NCBI GenBank assembly: GCA_015501585.1
Contig: JADNRY010000177.1
Span: 1 to 64,000 of the forward strand
Direction of reading: 5' to 3'
Origin: Rhodocollybia butyracea
Taxonomy: Eukaryota > Basidiomycota > Agaricomycetes > Agaricales > Omphalotaceae
Length of the DNA: 64,000 bases
In this document: positions 34,795 through 46,901 of the stretch, one piece after another
Numbering within the stretch: position 1 is the first letter of the stretch
Layout: the number at the start of each line of letters is the position of its first letter
The notes under the pieces: model-generated
Database searches by the model: none
What the model was told of the DNA's origin: nothing
Seen by the model: only the letters and a program-made list of their open reading frames with translations
Made by a program: the position numbers and the translations under genes

Positions 34795-36127
34795 CTATGA
34801 TATGGCTCCCTCATCGGTATCCATATCAATGGTACTGAAGTAGATATTCTCACTCCAAAGAGTAACAGCCTGAGGCTGACCACTAGTACACTCCTCATTC
34901 AGTCGCGAATTATCCATCTGACTCAGAACAATCACTGCGACTGGGTTGAACGACTAAAGAACTAAGTATGAGCTATATCTTCTCAAAAACCATGGGTTGT
35001 ATAGACTTACAGATCCGATAATAGAGATGGCGTCAGCAATGCCTAGTGGCCACTGCAAAGATCTTATAACATTGTATTCAAATAGCAATAAAACGACGAG
35101 ATATATGGCCTGGATTGCACAGAAAATGGCACCAGAATCTATCAGGAGAGTCAGAATATTATCAGCTCGCCGTGTTTTCCTGCTGGTGGAGCTTGGCATG
35201 CACTGATGGTAGCTCCTGTGGTACCCAGCAGCTGGAATGAGCAAACTGGAGGGAAATCTTTGAGAATAAATCATCTTACCAAGCTTTCCAAGCAAACAGC
35301 ATGGTAGCAACACCGTTAACTACCAAGGAAAGTAGTATTGACACCCAGTCCAGGATAGAGGGAGCGGCTATTTTTGGGCCGAGATTAATAGTGTCCCATA
35401 TAGCATCTGCCACATTTACGCCTTCAATGACCACTGGATAAGCAAACGACCTTGAATTCAGTATAAATTACTTACTGATATTAGAGACCACGAGAATCGC
35501 GAGAGTAAACCTCCAGAATTTGGCATGTTGGAACAATACATATGCTCTCCAAGCTACAATGGTGTCACAGAGCAGGAGCTGTTCAAAAATTACAAGTACC
35601 CTCAGCATTTACTGGAGTACTAGAAATAATAAAACTCACATTGATCGTAGATCCCCATGTGGCCATATACCGCCATCTCGTCACTTTCTCCCAAGCAACC
35701 AGAGCTTGAGCCAAAAGCCCTTGCTCTGAGGTTTTCACAAGTGTAAACCAAGTGATTGTGAGATTAGATCCTCCCCAAAACAGTACATTCCAGGTGAAGC
35801 AAGTGAAAATCGGTTAATAAACAGACAAGCATGGCAGTTTGTGGGCGTCCCCAATATCCGTTTCTAGCAGACCAGGAAAGTTGGATGAGAGTCAAATGGG
35901 CTTGAAATATGACAGTACGCACGCTACCAGAGAATAAACGGCGATAATTAACAATAACAAAAAAGCCCCTGGAAATGTACTGTTGGTTAATCGTAGAATA
36001 GAGGTTAGTATTTCTTGTACGCACCGTAGCTAACAAAACACAGAATCAGAGTGATAGCGTCGAAGAACGCATACTGTGCATATTCAGATACTAATACAGA
36101 GATTTCCTGCTGCTCATCGAGAGTCAT
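34795..36127 (-). CDS. Multi-pass membrane protein (Agaricomycete 7-TM-like family), copy 1
   Basis: Predicted start MTLDEQQEISVLVSEYAQYA at 36,127; stop at 34,797-34,795. The spliced protein has hydrophobic segments in order: FFDAITLILCFVSYG, AFLLLLIIAVYSL, LTITWFTLV, a loop with WEKVTRWRYMATWG, the segment LLLCDTIVAWRAYVLF, FTLAILVVSNIS, ILDWVSILLSLVVNGVATML, ILTLLIDSGAIFCAIQAIYLVV, and a last segment SFNPVAVIVLSQM. A Ser/Glu-rich tail of about 40 residues follows. The DTIVAWRAYVL motif and the final segment typify a family abundant in mushrooms but without known function. Introns are about 45-70 bases. The paralogue at 41.7-43.1 kb shares start, end and order. Not every exon border is fixed. 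Confidence 0.68.
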
Positions 36128-38400
36128 TGAAACCACAACACGGGAGCATGAACTTTTGAAAAAGATTGGGAGTGACCGATGAACGGGACCGTAAACTTAG
36201 CTTTTATGAACAGAATGATATCAACAGCCAACCATTCATTCATGCATGACAGATTGAGTTGCTTCCGGAGTGGAGTTGCGTGTACACACTGAGCACCATG
36301 CACTGCATCTAAAACTGACAGTATGAGCGCCCGACAGTAAGTATTCAATCAAATGCAAGTCCGATTTAGCGACGCTACATAACGACGGTCGTTTGCGCCA
36401 TCGTTCAACGTTCTATTATGATTCTATTCTTGGTCCCTTCTGAAGCAAAATGGCTTTCTTTCAAGGGCTTTACGGAAAGTATGAATGATTAGATCGTCTC
36501 CTGCTGTGTGATGATGAGTGATATGTCCTGCGGGCGGCAGTCTCAGTGATAGTAAGCATATGAATTGAGGCGCAAACTCGGTTGAAATTTTGGTTAACGC
36601 CGGTGTTTGCGTTCAAATCCGTAAGAGATCGTGTCTGGTCTCAGTAGCACAAATCCGCGGAATGATAATCGTCTCTCAAAGATGTAGCGAACGTTTTGGG
36701 AGAGTGTCCGCATACTCATTATCTTTCCGTATATATTCCTCGCAGCGAAATCCACAATCACTATCGACGATGCAACTGGCCTTAACTTCGCAGGCGGTGG
36801 AGCGTCCATTAAAAGGAACCAATCATTTCTCTCTGCGAAATCTGTGGTGTGGGTCGAGATATTGGTGCATCGGGAAGAGGGAAGATGCGAGAGATGAACT
36901 TGAATCTCAGAGATGATCGAGGTAGAAAGACCGGTGATAAACTAAGTTTACTTGTTGCCGACGTTGAGTCTACGGAAGACAAACTTTCGCTCATGAAATT
37001 GGCGGGGATGTCTCGCACGAACTTCGATTTGACTTTGTTGTAAGAATACAGAGAGAATTCTGACAGAATAAGAGCTACACAGCACTGAGTGCTTGAGTTG
37101 CGAATAAACCTTGAAACTACCGGTAACGAAGGGAAAATGGCTGCAGGTCGAGCAAAATATGGCGACCGTGTCGAATCAGCTTGAGCGTCAGGCTAAAGAA
37201 CAAGGTCTCAGTCGACCCATTTCATTCGGGCTGTGTCAGAAAGCTCGAGGTTTTTCAGCGTCCATTGAAGCTAATGCGGGTACAACTCACCTGCCTGCCA
37301 ATGTAACGAGACCTTCGTCATGGTACGGTCAAGCACTCAAGCTCAAAACTCAATATCAATCCACAGTCATATATCATATATCATATCTCGTCCAAGGACA
37401 TGTCTAGGTTTTTCTCCAGTGAGAATGCAAGTAGTGTTCTTGCGAGCAGGATTTGCTGATTAGTACTTCAAAGCTTCAGTGCTTGTCAGATTTGTAGTCA
37501 TCAGAGTGGTTGCATTGCTGGACAGCTTGGGATTCGATATGAAGGGAGGTTCTTGAGCCGCTTTCTGATAATTGATGAACGAGTTGGATTTTCAGTGGAC
37601 GTTACGCAGAAGAGCAGGATCCGGAGTGAAAAGCGCGGCTGCATCATGCCGTCACCGTGCCGATGTTTGCACGTGCCGTGCTTCTTTTCCTTTCACCATA
37701 TAATAATCGCTGGTATCGAAGCAGCGTTCGTAGTCCTATAATGATTTCCTTGATATCTCACCCAGTCAAGGCCTAACTTAGTGCGATGTGGTCTTTAGAG
37801 GAATATTGTTACGGAAGGATTCCGAAGGAAGGAAGGACGAACGTACGGAAGCCTTGCCAGTAGTAATTTACGTTGTTCGATCTAGCCTTTCACTGGGCCG
37901 AGTATCTCTGAAACCATCTCGCTGATAATCTCCATCAGCCGACCAGTGCGCGGGACAGCCTCATGGCCTCATGGCGTATCGTCTAATCGGTACATATGCA
38001 CGTTCAATCCATGCTCTCGACTCATCCCTTTCTTCCCGGTACTACGCGCCACTAGAAGACAGAACGGCTCCTAGAGTCCTATCTTGACCAGGCTGACTTG
38101 AAAAACGGCACGGTGAAGGACTTTGGCCTGGTGGTCAGTGCAGTGCAGTGCGATTGTCGAACGTTGATTTACATCTGACATGATTGATATAGGGCTCAGT
38201 CTCCGAATACAAACAGGCTCTCCAGCATCCGAATTATGGCGGACCATTCTGGCGGCCACGATTACAAACCTCGATCGAGCGAGTACCCCGTGTCATAACC
38301 CCTATCACATCTTCGTCTTTCCTTCCTCCCATCTACACGACTCTCCTTCAAGTTTCGACGCTATTCAACACCCAGTTTTCCTTCAATCGAAGCAGCAACG
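36128..38400. other. Intergenic, no supported gene
   Basis: 2.3 kb with short open frames only. A plus-strand frame at 36,849-37,043 (Lys/Arg/Asp-rich, MGRDIGASGRGKMREMNLNL) and one at 37,111-37,407 are hydrophilic and could be exons, but I recognise no family. A pyrimidine-rich stretch (38,310-38,360) directly upstream of the second MFS start fits a fungal core promoter. Confidence 0.35.
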
Positions 38401-40564
38401 ATGAGCTCAGAGCACGACGCAGTTCCTCAAAATAATACAGGACGAGGCGTCAGATTCTGGCTAGTAATCATCGCTTGCCTCGCTGTCGAATTGTTATCAG
38501 CACTCGATCTAGTACGAAGTCTCGCTTTCTTCCAATCAGCCAGCTTAAACCTTCATTAATCATTCCACGTAAATAGACTTCGATCTCCACTGCACTTCCA
38601 ACTATCGTACATGACCTCAAAGGTGGAGACTTTATCTTGGTGGCCAGTGCATCTCCCGTCGCTTCAACAATAGTCCTGCCCCTTGTCGGTGGATTAGTAT
38701 CCGTGTTTGGCCGACGACCTATCCTGTTATGCTTCATCGCCGCGGTTGCCTTGGGCTCTGCGATATGTGGCGCAGCTCGCAACCTTCCTATGCTAATCGC
38801 AGGAAGAGGTAATTACATACTTCGATCAAGTACTTCGTCAGCGAAGATCCTCATTGCTTCTCGCAGCGATACAAGGCTTAGGTGGAGGCGGGTGTACCTC
38901 CGTGACGGATATCATCATTGCAGACCTAGTGCCGCTCTCTGAGCGCGGTAAATTTCAAGGCATCGTTGCTACGTGAGTGCCTCTCAAATCCTACCAAGGA
39001 GATCCGAAATCTGATTCAGTATAGCGTATGGGCTTTGGCCTGGTAAATATACCAGGAATCTGTCTTGAGCCCATCCTGACCACTCCTGCAGCGCTGTAGG
39101 ACCTCCTGTCGGTGGTGCTTTAGCGAGCTCAGGGGCATGGCGTTGGCTGTTCTTTTTGAATCTCCCGATCTGTGCAATATCCGCGCTCCTCGTTCTTCTC
39201 TTCCTCAAAGTCTACACACCAAAGGCCACGCTTCAGGGTATCTTGCAGATGGACTGGATGTGAGTTGATTTGTATATGCGTTTACTTTGCCCTCGCTGAC
39301 ATCCGTTGTATTACAGTGGTTTGCCCATTATCATGGTCGGTACGTTGTCTGTGATACTTGCCCTGACTTGGGGAGGACTCCGCTTTCCTGTAAGGCTTCA
39401 AACTACACCGTTATTCCGCGCTTATAATCTCGTATATTGCAGTGGTTATCCGTTCAGGTGTTAGTCCCGCTAATACTCGGTCTAATCACAATCGCGTGTT
39501 TCTTCGTGATTGAAGCACTATGGATTAAAGCACCTACGGTAAGTTTCCATCGTCCGTTTGGTACTGTACCGCTTACTAAACTTGCAACCCATTTCACTTC
39601 AAAGGTCCCCCGGTTCCTGTTCTCAAGCAGGACTACACTTAGCGGGTAGTTCCTCCGCTTCTCAACTCGTTCCTGAAATACTAATCCCTTCCTAGATATC
39701 TCGGCGTCTTCTTCCACGGAATCGTCTCAATGGCCGTCATTTGTGGGCATCTCACGTCCACTTCTGATACAATTAACACTCCCACTAACTCAAATCAACA
39801 GTTTACCTCCCCGTATACTTCCAAGCCGCAAAAATGGCCAGCTCCGTCCACTCAGGAATCGACATGTTCGGGTTATCTTTCACCATACCCCTGTTTGCTA
39901 TCGGCAGTGGTGTGTCCACCGAGGTGCTCGGACGATATCGGCCGCAAAACTATATCGGATGGATCCTCACCACAGTTGGATTTGGTGTTTTGTCCCTTCT
40001 TGACGAAGGCAGCTCAGCGGGTGCATATATTGGGTTTCAAATCCTCCTTGGAGCGGGATTAGGTATCGTATGGATCAGCACCCAGTTTCCCATTCTAGCA
40101 CCGCTTCCGTACTCGAATAACGCGCATGCTCTGGCGTTTTTCGTTTTTGTACGCTCGTTTGCTCAGGTGAGCATAAAACCTTCCGTCTGATTGTGTGAAA
40201 AGAGTTCTTTCATTGAAGAAACTACTGGCAGACCTGGGGCTCGGTCATTGGCGGAGCCATCTTACAGAAAAAGCTTCAGCATACGCTTCCGGCACATTTC
40301 TTATCTACGCTTCCTCACCACACGCAGTTCACCTATTCGTTAGTGCCGCTCATCTCAAAATTGCCAGAGGCTCTTCAGGATGAAGTTCGTCTCGGGTTCT
40401 CGCAGAGCCTGCAGGTAGTGTGGTGGGTAATGTGCGGCATCTCTGGTGTTGGACTTTTGTCGTGTTTCCTGATGGATGAGATTCCACTTCGCACTGATAT
40501 GGATGAGACTTGGGGATTACAGGGTGTTGAGCAAGATGATAGTAGTGTAACAGAAAATAACTAA
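38401..40564 (+). CDS. MFS drug-efflux-type transporter, second copy
   Basis: Eleven exons: 38401-38511, 38577-38808, 38867-38972, 39025-39042 (18 nt), 39092-39259, 39317-39389, 39443-39538, 39604-39644, 39696-39742, 39802-40166 and 40232-40564. They total 1,590 nt, 529 residues, and the frame is intact. It is paralogous to the MFS gene at 23.9 kb: STALPTIV, FGRRPIL, AIQGLGGGG, ADLVPLSERG, AVGPPVGGALASSGAWRW (motif C), FFLNLPI, the MDWM loop, YLPVYFQAAK and LPEALQDEVRLGFSQSLQVV all have counterparts there. The 106-nt and 365-nt exons are the same length in both genes. Fourteen helices are expected, with proton-coupled efflux of unknown compounds. The minute 18-nt exon encodes part of the helix-5 motif and is easily missed by gene finders. 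Confidence 0.86.
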
Positions 40565-41179
40565 TTCGAAAATTCAAAATAGATGGTTTTATGCATTTAC
40601 TAGATTTACTAGATTTTAGTAATGGAGGCAAGGATGCCTTGGTGAAGCAGCTCCGTGGCAGATAAGCATTGAAAAGCGAGCCTTATTTTTGTAGTGTACA
40701 AATACTACACTACCGTCCATATTTTACTATGCACTTGTACGCGATTTTGTGTAGAAGTCATCTATAACAAAATCCTTTTAAAGCAAGATATCAAGGCAGT
40801 TAACACATCCATCCTATGCCGGGTCTCAGGCTTCCGATATCATTGATACCAGTGGATCATCTACGCAGCCTGGCTATCAAGGATTAAAAGATGAGAACGC
40901 CCCGCCCACTTACTGCCACCATGCCACCATGCCACTCTGCTCTTCTTGCGGAGAAAACACATTCACTCCTCGCGTATTTTCCTGCGCTACATAACAGGCT
41001 GTGTACGGAATCCGGTCCTAACCTCTGTCCAACCAGACAAAGCCACGGCAATTCTCAAAAATGTTCGACGAGACCTGCAGCATTATGCAGCAGAGACTTC
41101 ACCATTTGGAGTCTTGTAGGCTGTGCTCCACAGAGAAACGAAAACATATACGCACATACAGGATTCAAGTGCAATCTCT

Positions 41180-41339
41180 GCTTTCCCCCCACTCGGAAAA
41201 TTCCTGATGAGATTTTACGATGCATTTTCGATGTTTGCTGTGCCACAAACACTTTTTGGGTCGTTGATCACGATGCAGAATCAGGCTTCTCACAGAGGCA
41301 AACGATTGGTGATTATGAGTGTGTAAGAGTGAACCAGTA
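41180..41339 (+). other. Possible F-box fragment
   Basis: In an open frame from 40,891 to 41,340 the stretch PTRKIPDEILRCIFDVCCAT looks like the start of a fungal F-box (xLPxEILxxIFxxC). No leucine-rich repeats or further exons could be traced, and the frame ends soon after. It may be a decayed F-box gene or coincidence. The rest of 40,565-41,689 shows nothing I can name. Confidence 0.25.
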
Positions 41340-41689
41340 GTACACCGGTTCTATAAGTGAGAGAGAACTTGTATAAGGATGTATCTTGGCTAATCTCGCC
41401 TCGATAATCGTCAAAGTTTCATTCTGATCTTCAATGAAATACTGCTCCAAGGGGACAGATCTCAGTTCTATGCTGGAGCATCGGAAAGCCACCCGGTATC
41501 GGACGTTTTACCATATTTCCAACTTGTGTAAACTTATTTCAGGGGTTCATAAATTTTCTATGATCTCTGATTGATGGCACTGAGGTACAAGCACATCTAC
41601 AGAAATATAGGGGTATGTCACCTCCTAGTACCTACTCAAATCTCCTCTCTATGGTCCGGGGACACATGGAGTATATGTAGCCCAACTAC

Positions 41690-43084
41690 TTAGTAATCAT
41701 CAACAGAATCACCTTCCAATGTGTAAGCCATGAAGACATGCTGATTCTCTTGCTTGTTCTCTTGACTGAGTGCCAGTGCCAGTGTGTGACTGTCATCCAG
41801 GTAAGAGCTGTGCTCATAGTATGTACATTGTGTCTGCACCAAGAGAGAAATTGCAACAGGGTTTAGACTCTGAGAATCATCAAGGAAAAACATCAGCTCA
41901 GTATTGGTCAATCATGACTTGAGAGATAAGTACTTACAGCGCAATATAGATAGATTTGATCTATAATGCCTCTGGCTGTCCCAACTGGTGTAGGAGATGT
42001 TATATCCACATCCAATGCACGTATGATGAGAGACGCTATCTGCAAAACACAAAACACTGCCAATCAGCAGAAACAACATATGTTGCAAGCTGTGTACCTG
42101 TATCAGTGCGTATATTGCCCCTGACTCCACAAGAAGTATAAGAACTTCTTCCACTTGAGTTTTTCTTGTCCTCATGCGGAAAGGCCTCGTAGATCTGCGG
42201 TGCATCCTTCATTCGCTGATGAGAGTCAAATTGATGTCAGCTCAGAACTCCACTTGCCATGCACGAATGGCAATCAAACATGTTGCTACTACATTCACCG
42301 ACAATGAAACTATAATCTGAACCCAGTCAAGTGTCACAGTAAAGAACTTGACATTCTTAGTATCAGCAACGCAATCAGCGATAGTAACACCTAATATCTT
42401 GGGTAAGCCCATTCCACTGCAAAAGTTAAATAATCTCACCTATATCCACAACCACCAAGAAAACCAAAAGTAATTTCACAATTTTACTATCTCTGAACAT
42501 CGCCCAAGCTCTCCAAACAATAACAACATCAACAAGTAAAACCTTATTCAAGGCTGCTCTCCATCAGTGGCTCAACATCAAGCTGACTGTAAGCTTACTA
42601 TGAGATTGCATAAACAGTCTTTTATGTCGGTAAAGACTTCAAGAAGCAGCTGTGAGTTTGCTGCAGTTATTTGTGCCGTGATACCATCCGGAAGAGACAC
42701 CATAAGCTCATGCTTTATGATAATAAGGGGCGATCCCTGAAATACCACATAATATGGTGTAACCATTGCAAACGTGAACAAGACAAAGCAAAGCATTGCC
42801 TTCTTCATTGGACTAGGTCTTCCTTTACTAACAAATTCAATTTGAAATTAGGTTCACCGAAGTCGCTCAGGGACACAACTCACAGATAAATACCAAGGCT
42901 TATGAAAAAAGCCAAACAATATATTCCTGGGCGACATGTTAGCGTAAGAAAATTCATATTGAATTGCCAGTTCGAAACTTGAATATGATTTACCATATAG
43001 AGCACAACTGACTATTAATGAAAGGCAATTTTCAATCATTAAAGATGCAGCATTTTTAATTTCCGCCTGTTCGTCTGGAGTCAT
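41690..43084 (-). CDS. Multi-pass membrane protein (Agaricomycete 7-TM-like family), copy 2
   Basis: Start MTPDEQAEIKNAASLMIENC at 43,084, closely paralleling MTLDEQQEISVLVSEYAQYA of the paralogue at 34.8-36.1 kb. Downstream segments include AMLCFVLFTFAMVTPYYVVF (about 42,800), a stretch around 42,540 equivalent to the DTIVAWRAYVLF segment, LDWVQIIVSLSVNVVATCLI (about 42,300) and EEVLILLVESGAIYALIQV (about 42,140). A last exon has SLNPVAISLLVQTQ followed by an acidic Ser/Gln-rich tail ending at 41,690. Eight or so short introns are needed. Function is unknown; the topology suggests a receptor-like or channel-like integral membrane protein. I saw no clear disabling mutation, but exon borders are only partly resolved. 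Confidence 0.62.
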
Positions 43085-43383
43085 GAAGGATCTGGTATGG
43101 GATAGAGATAGAGTAGGAGGGGATTATACAGAAAAATTGGGCGGTTTTCCCAGATTTTAATATCATTTTTTACCCGTGATCTTGTTAGCAGATATCATGA
43201 TTTGATTGATCAAGCTTGTAGTTATCTCACAGTCCTTATTATAGGTATTTACCCCAAGTATTGCCCCAAGTACAAGACTACTACAAGTTACTCCTTGTTA
43301 CATGATGTACATGCTCATTACTGCCCCAAGTGTTTACTTACTACTATTACTCTGTGGACGATGCTAACAAGTTGTTTTGCTGT

Positions 43384-43923
43384 AGCGCTGGAGTCAGGCC
43401 CAGATCAAATATATCATTTAAATGTAAAATTGACGTTTGGACCCTGATGATTCCCAATGGTTCTGTCTATCCAGTGTCAAGCTCTGCTGTCAGATTTGTG
43501 GGATTTCTGTTAGGGAATCTGATGAGTGTCCAATCAGGCGGTCCTGGGATCCAACACAAGTAGTTAGTGCAGTTGAACAAGGTATTAGATACCTCGCAAA
43601 CGCATGAGTACTACAGTACTACACGCAAGCTTATATACTGTACATACTGTATAATATTGCTAATACAATGAGTAAGTATATGGACATACAAGCATACCGA
43701 TCCGCCTACTTAATCTCCGGAGTTGCCACATCGGCAATATACAACAGGATTTGTGGATGTGGGGGCGAGAATAGTGGACAGGTCGTTTTGCTGATGATCA
43801 GTCCAGCGCTGGAGTCAGGCATAACTCAAATATATCATTTAAATGTAAAATTGACGGTTGGACCCTGGTGATTTCCAATGGTCCTGTCTATCCAGTGTCA
43901 AGTTCTGCTGTCGGATTTGTGGG
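43384..43923 (+). repeat. Pair of ~119-bp direct repeats
   Basis: The copies at 43,384-43,502 and 43,805-43,923 begin AGCGCTGGAGTCAGGC and share CAAATATATCATTTAAATGT, TGTCTATCCAGTGTCAAG and GGATTTGTGGG, with roughly 10% differences. The spacer is about 300 bp. No coding potential. This could be a partial tandem duplication or two copies of a small element. Confidence 0.75.
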
Positions 43924-46690
43924 TACAGAGACAAAAATAGTGGATTTGCTGATGAGCTGCCAATTTTAATAAACAAAGCGATGTTTTTCCTGCTGTCCTG
44001 AGTCCTCTAGAGCAACTAGAGAGACAATCAGATGAGGTAGTTGATATACATCTACCTACAGCTTATATACTGTTGGATATATGTACACATGAAGAATGCT
44101 CTCAGCGCTCTTAGTACTGGACAAATGTATACTTTCCAAAGCTAGATTCGGACAAAGACAGGACCGTGCAACTTGTCAACTCGGAGATCTTAGAGGTGGG
44201 CATGAATACACACTCGAATGCATTCACCATTCAGGGCGCGAATATGGACCCTCAGAAGTCCATATTCGCACTCGAATGACCTCCGTGGGGACGAATTCAT
44301 TCGCGCGAATGTCCATTTGAGTGCCCGGAGGCACATATTCGACCATATTCGTAGGAAAGTCAGTAAATATTCTACGGATGTGGACATAAATATTTTACAT
44401 CAGTACATACCTACTACCGGCTATGACCATTGACGGTTGTCCCTAAGTTCCTGGGGGAGTGTAAGAATACTACCAGCTCATGCGCGTGACCTTTTATGGA
44501 CCCGGCGCTGGCTTGCTACAGGCCTGCTATAATTATTACGGCTAATTAACCCTTACTAGCATTAATACTGATACTTACATTAATGTACATTACTATTTCA
44601 GCCAATACAACTTACCTTGGTAGGGATGGGGTCCTGGGGTCGGGGATGAAAGCGAAGTTGCGGGACCTTATATATGGTCCCGTAAGGGCATGTGACCCAT
44701 CAAACGCCAAACGCGTTGATTGTGACCATGGTATCCGCGGACGGCTGGTATCAAGCCCCGCACTTATTTGATTTGGCGCTACTTGTAAAGTTGTAAAATC
44801 ATGTCAGTTGATTGGCTGACAATGCACTTGTGGAGAATTTCAATGGTCCAAAAGTTGTTTCTACTTTTCATAGGCCCGACCCCAGTGGAATTGCCGGAAT
44901 CACAGTTATCAGTTCCTGGCTACTCAATGACAAGTGGAGAGTCTTCTTCTAGATGTACGTAACGCGTGAGTGGAAAGTTCAATGACATGCAATAACATTG
45001 TAGAAGGAGGGTGAAAGGTACAGGTAGCTTGAACAAAGGACAAGAAAGGTTTGTGGATATATGACTGAGAAGAGAACATCGCACTCCTTGCTCTGGGGTA
45101 TATCATCTCGACAACAAGGGCTATAGATTTAGTGGCAAAGAGGGGGGGAAGTACTTATTACCAATATCATGGATGCCGCAAAATAAAGTACCTGGGAAGA
45201 AACGAGATTCCAGGTCTTCGGATGATACCAACGAAAACGCGCCCCACGAGTCTGTTGTAAGTGCTCGGCCTTCCGCGTACATAACTTATAAGTCAATATT
45301 AAGTTGAAATGGAATAGCTGGGACTCAAGAAGTATGTTGCAGCTGCGGTGGAAATAGGCCTCGGTTGGACCTTCTGTACGAAAACAAAAAAATATATTGA
45401 GTAGAGACGCCAAAAATCGAAAGTGAGATCTAGATAACAAAGACCCGACAGACACTGCAGCTGTGTATTTTACATCCTGGTATCAGATGGATGTAGAATG
45501 ATAAAAGCATTCGATTGATTGAATTATTGCGGGTACATTAGCTACGGTCAGTTCTCAGAATCGCATGTGATTCACCAGATCTATTCTTGCATTATCCGCA
45601 ATCCGCCCTCATACACTTTGTTAATTCAAACTTGCCACGGGTCAGGACAGCTGTGGTATCCCGTAGATTGGAACCTACTTGTTGATACCATCTAGTGAAC
45701 TTATCTGCTTCAAGCTCCGTACCAAAGATTATAAGGATATCATATCGATAACGAGTACTAGTATGTTGTCTGCCCTTGTCAAGCTCTTGTGAACAGCGCA
45801 CTAAGATATTTTTCCCTCCATCCTGCTCTCTCATGATACTTCTCCCTGTCGTACACTGTTTCCAAGCTCAAGGTTCAAATTCAACTTGTTCTTTAGTGCT
45901 GGCATCAAAATCTACAAGATGTTCAGCAAGCTCGAATTAAGTCTTCATTCCGCAGACCACGATAGTTCAGGTGATGACAGTAGCACTGTTCCCAGAACTG
46001 ATCTACTATACGCTAGTGCCCTACACATGTTGATACGGTTTCGGCAGGGCTCAAGGTTATGTAAACCTAGCGGAATAAGTATGTGCAAATTCCGATACAC
46101 ACTGAATCTTCCAAAGGACTATCTATTAGGTAGTAATGTAATCACTCCGCTTAACCGGTGATGACATCGGATAATCAGTGGACACAGGGACTCAGTACTG
46201 ATCAGCAATCACCAGTAGACTTGTCAGAAACTTTTTTGATCTGTGGGATAGAGATTCAGATGCAAGACAACCTGACGAAACAAATTTTAAACAAGCTATA
46301 AATTCTATGGTCCACCTGCTCTCAAGTAAGAATGGATGCTGTCAAATGGCTGTCGAATACTAGATCAAGATTCAACAGTAAGCACTGAACCGCTTTGATA
46401 CTCATGACTGAGCCATTGGAATGTGTGTATGTCCAATAACCCATCGAGCTGTAGTATCACAGCTCCAAAGACAATTCGTTCTACATTCTTTGTGTCACTG
46501 AGGTTTCCGGGTTTAAAAAACCGTTATAAGATGTTCAAGGAGGAGAGTTAGTACTAAGATCTCCAAAAGATCTCTTCCTTTATCAAACAAACATGAGCGC
46601 TCAGTCAATCTACTCTAGACATTGTGGCTCTAGTTGAGCGAATGATCCAGATACATCATCGTCATCATCTTTCACAAGTAGCCATTCTTA
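43924..46690. other. Gene-poor stretch with small hairpins
   Basis: No supported gene. A 12-bp perfect stem GCGAATATGGAC with an 8-base loop lies at 44,238-44,269, amid several ATTCG/CGAAT palindromes (44,215-44,355). GGGACC...GGTCCC forms another hairpin near 44,661-44,682. A minus-strand open frame at 45,592-45,834 (YDILIIFGTELEADKFTRWY) is protein-like but unassigned. Confidence 0.35.
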
Positions 46691-46694
46691 AGAG

Positions 46695-46901
46695 TGGTAA
46701 GGCTTGAGATGAGTTTATTCTGGCACGAAGAGAGAACCGATAGGTAAATAGAATAATATACAAGTCCTTGTAACTCACCTGGCACGAAGAGAGAACCGAT
46801 AGGGGCTTCTCTTCGAGCCAGGAATTATAAATCAATTTAATATGGTCCGTTTGGGAAAGATAATGACGCTTTGGCCTAAGGCGTGAAGTCAGCGTCTAAC
46901 A
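46695..46901 (-). repeat. copia-2 3' LTR
   Basis: It starts in element sense with TGTTAGACGCTGACTTCACG straight after a C-run (plus 46,902-46,908, the polypurine tract). The RNase H frame runs on into it, ending in DADFTP. A 24-bp string TGGCACGAAGAGAGAACCGA is duplicated inside (about 46,720 and 46,780). The distal border (46,695) is a guess because no second LTR exists for comparison. Confidence 0.6.
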
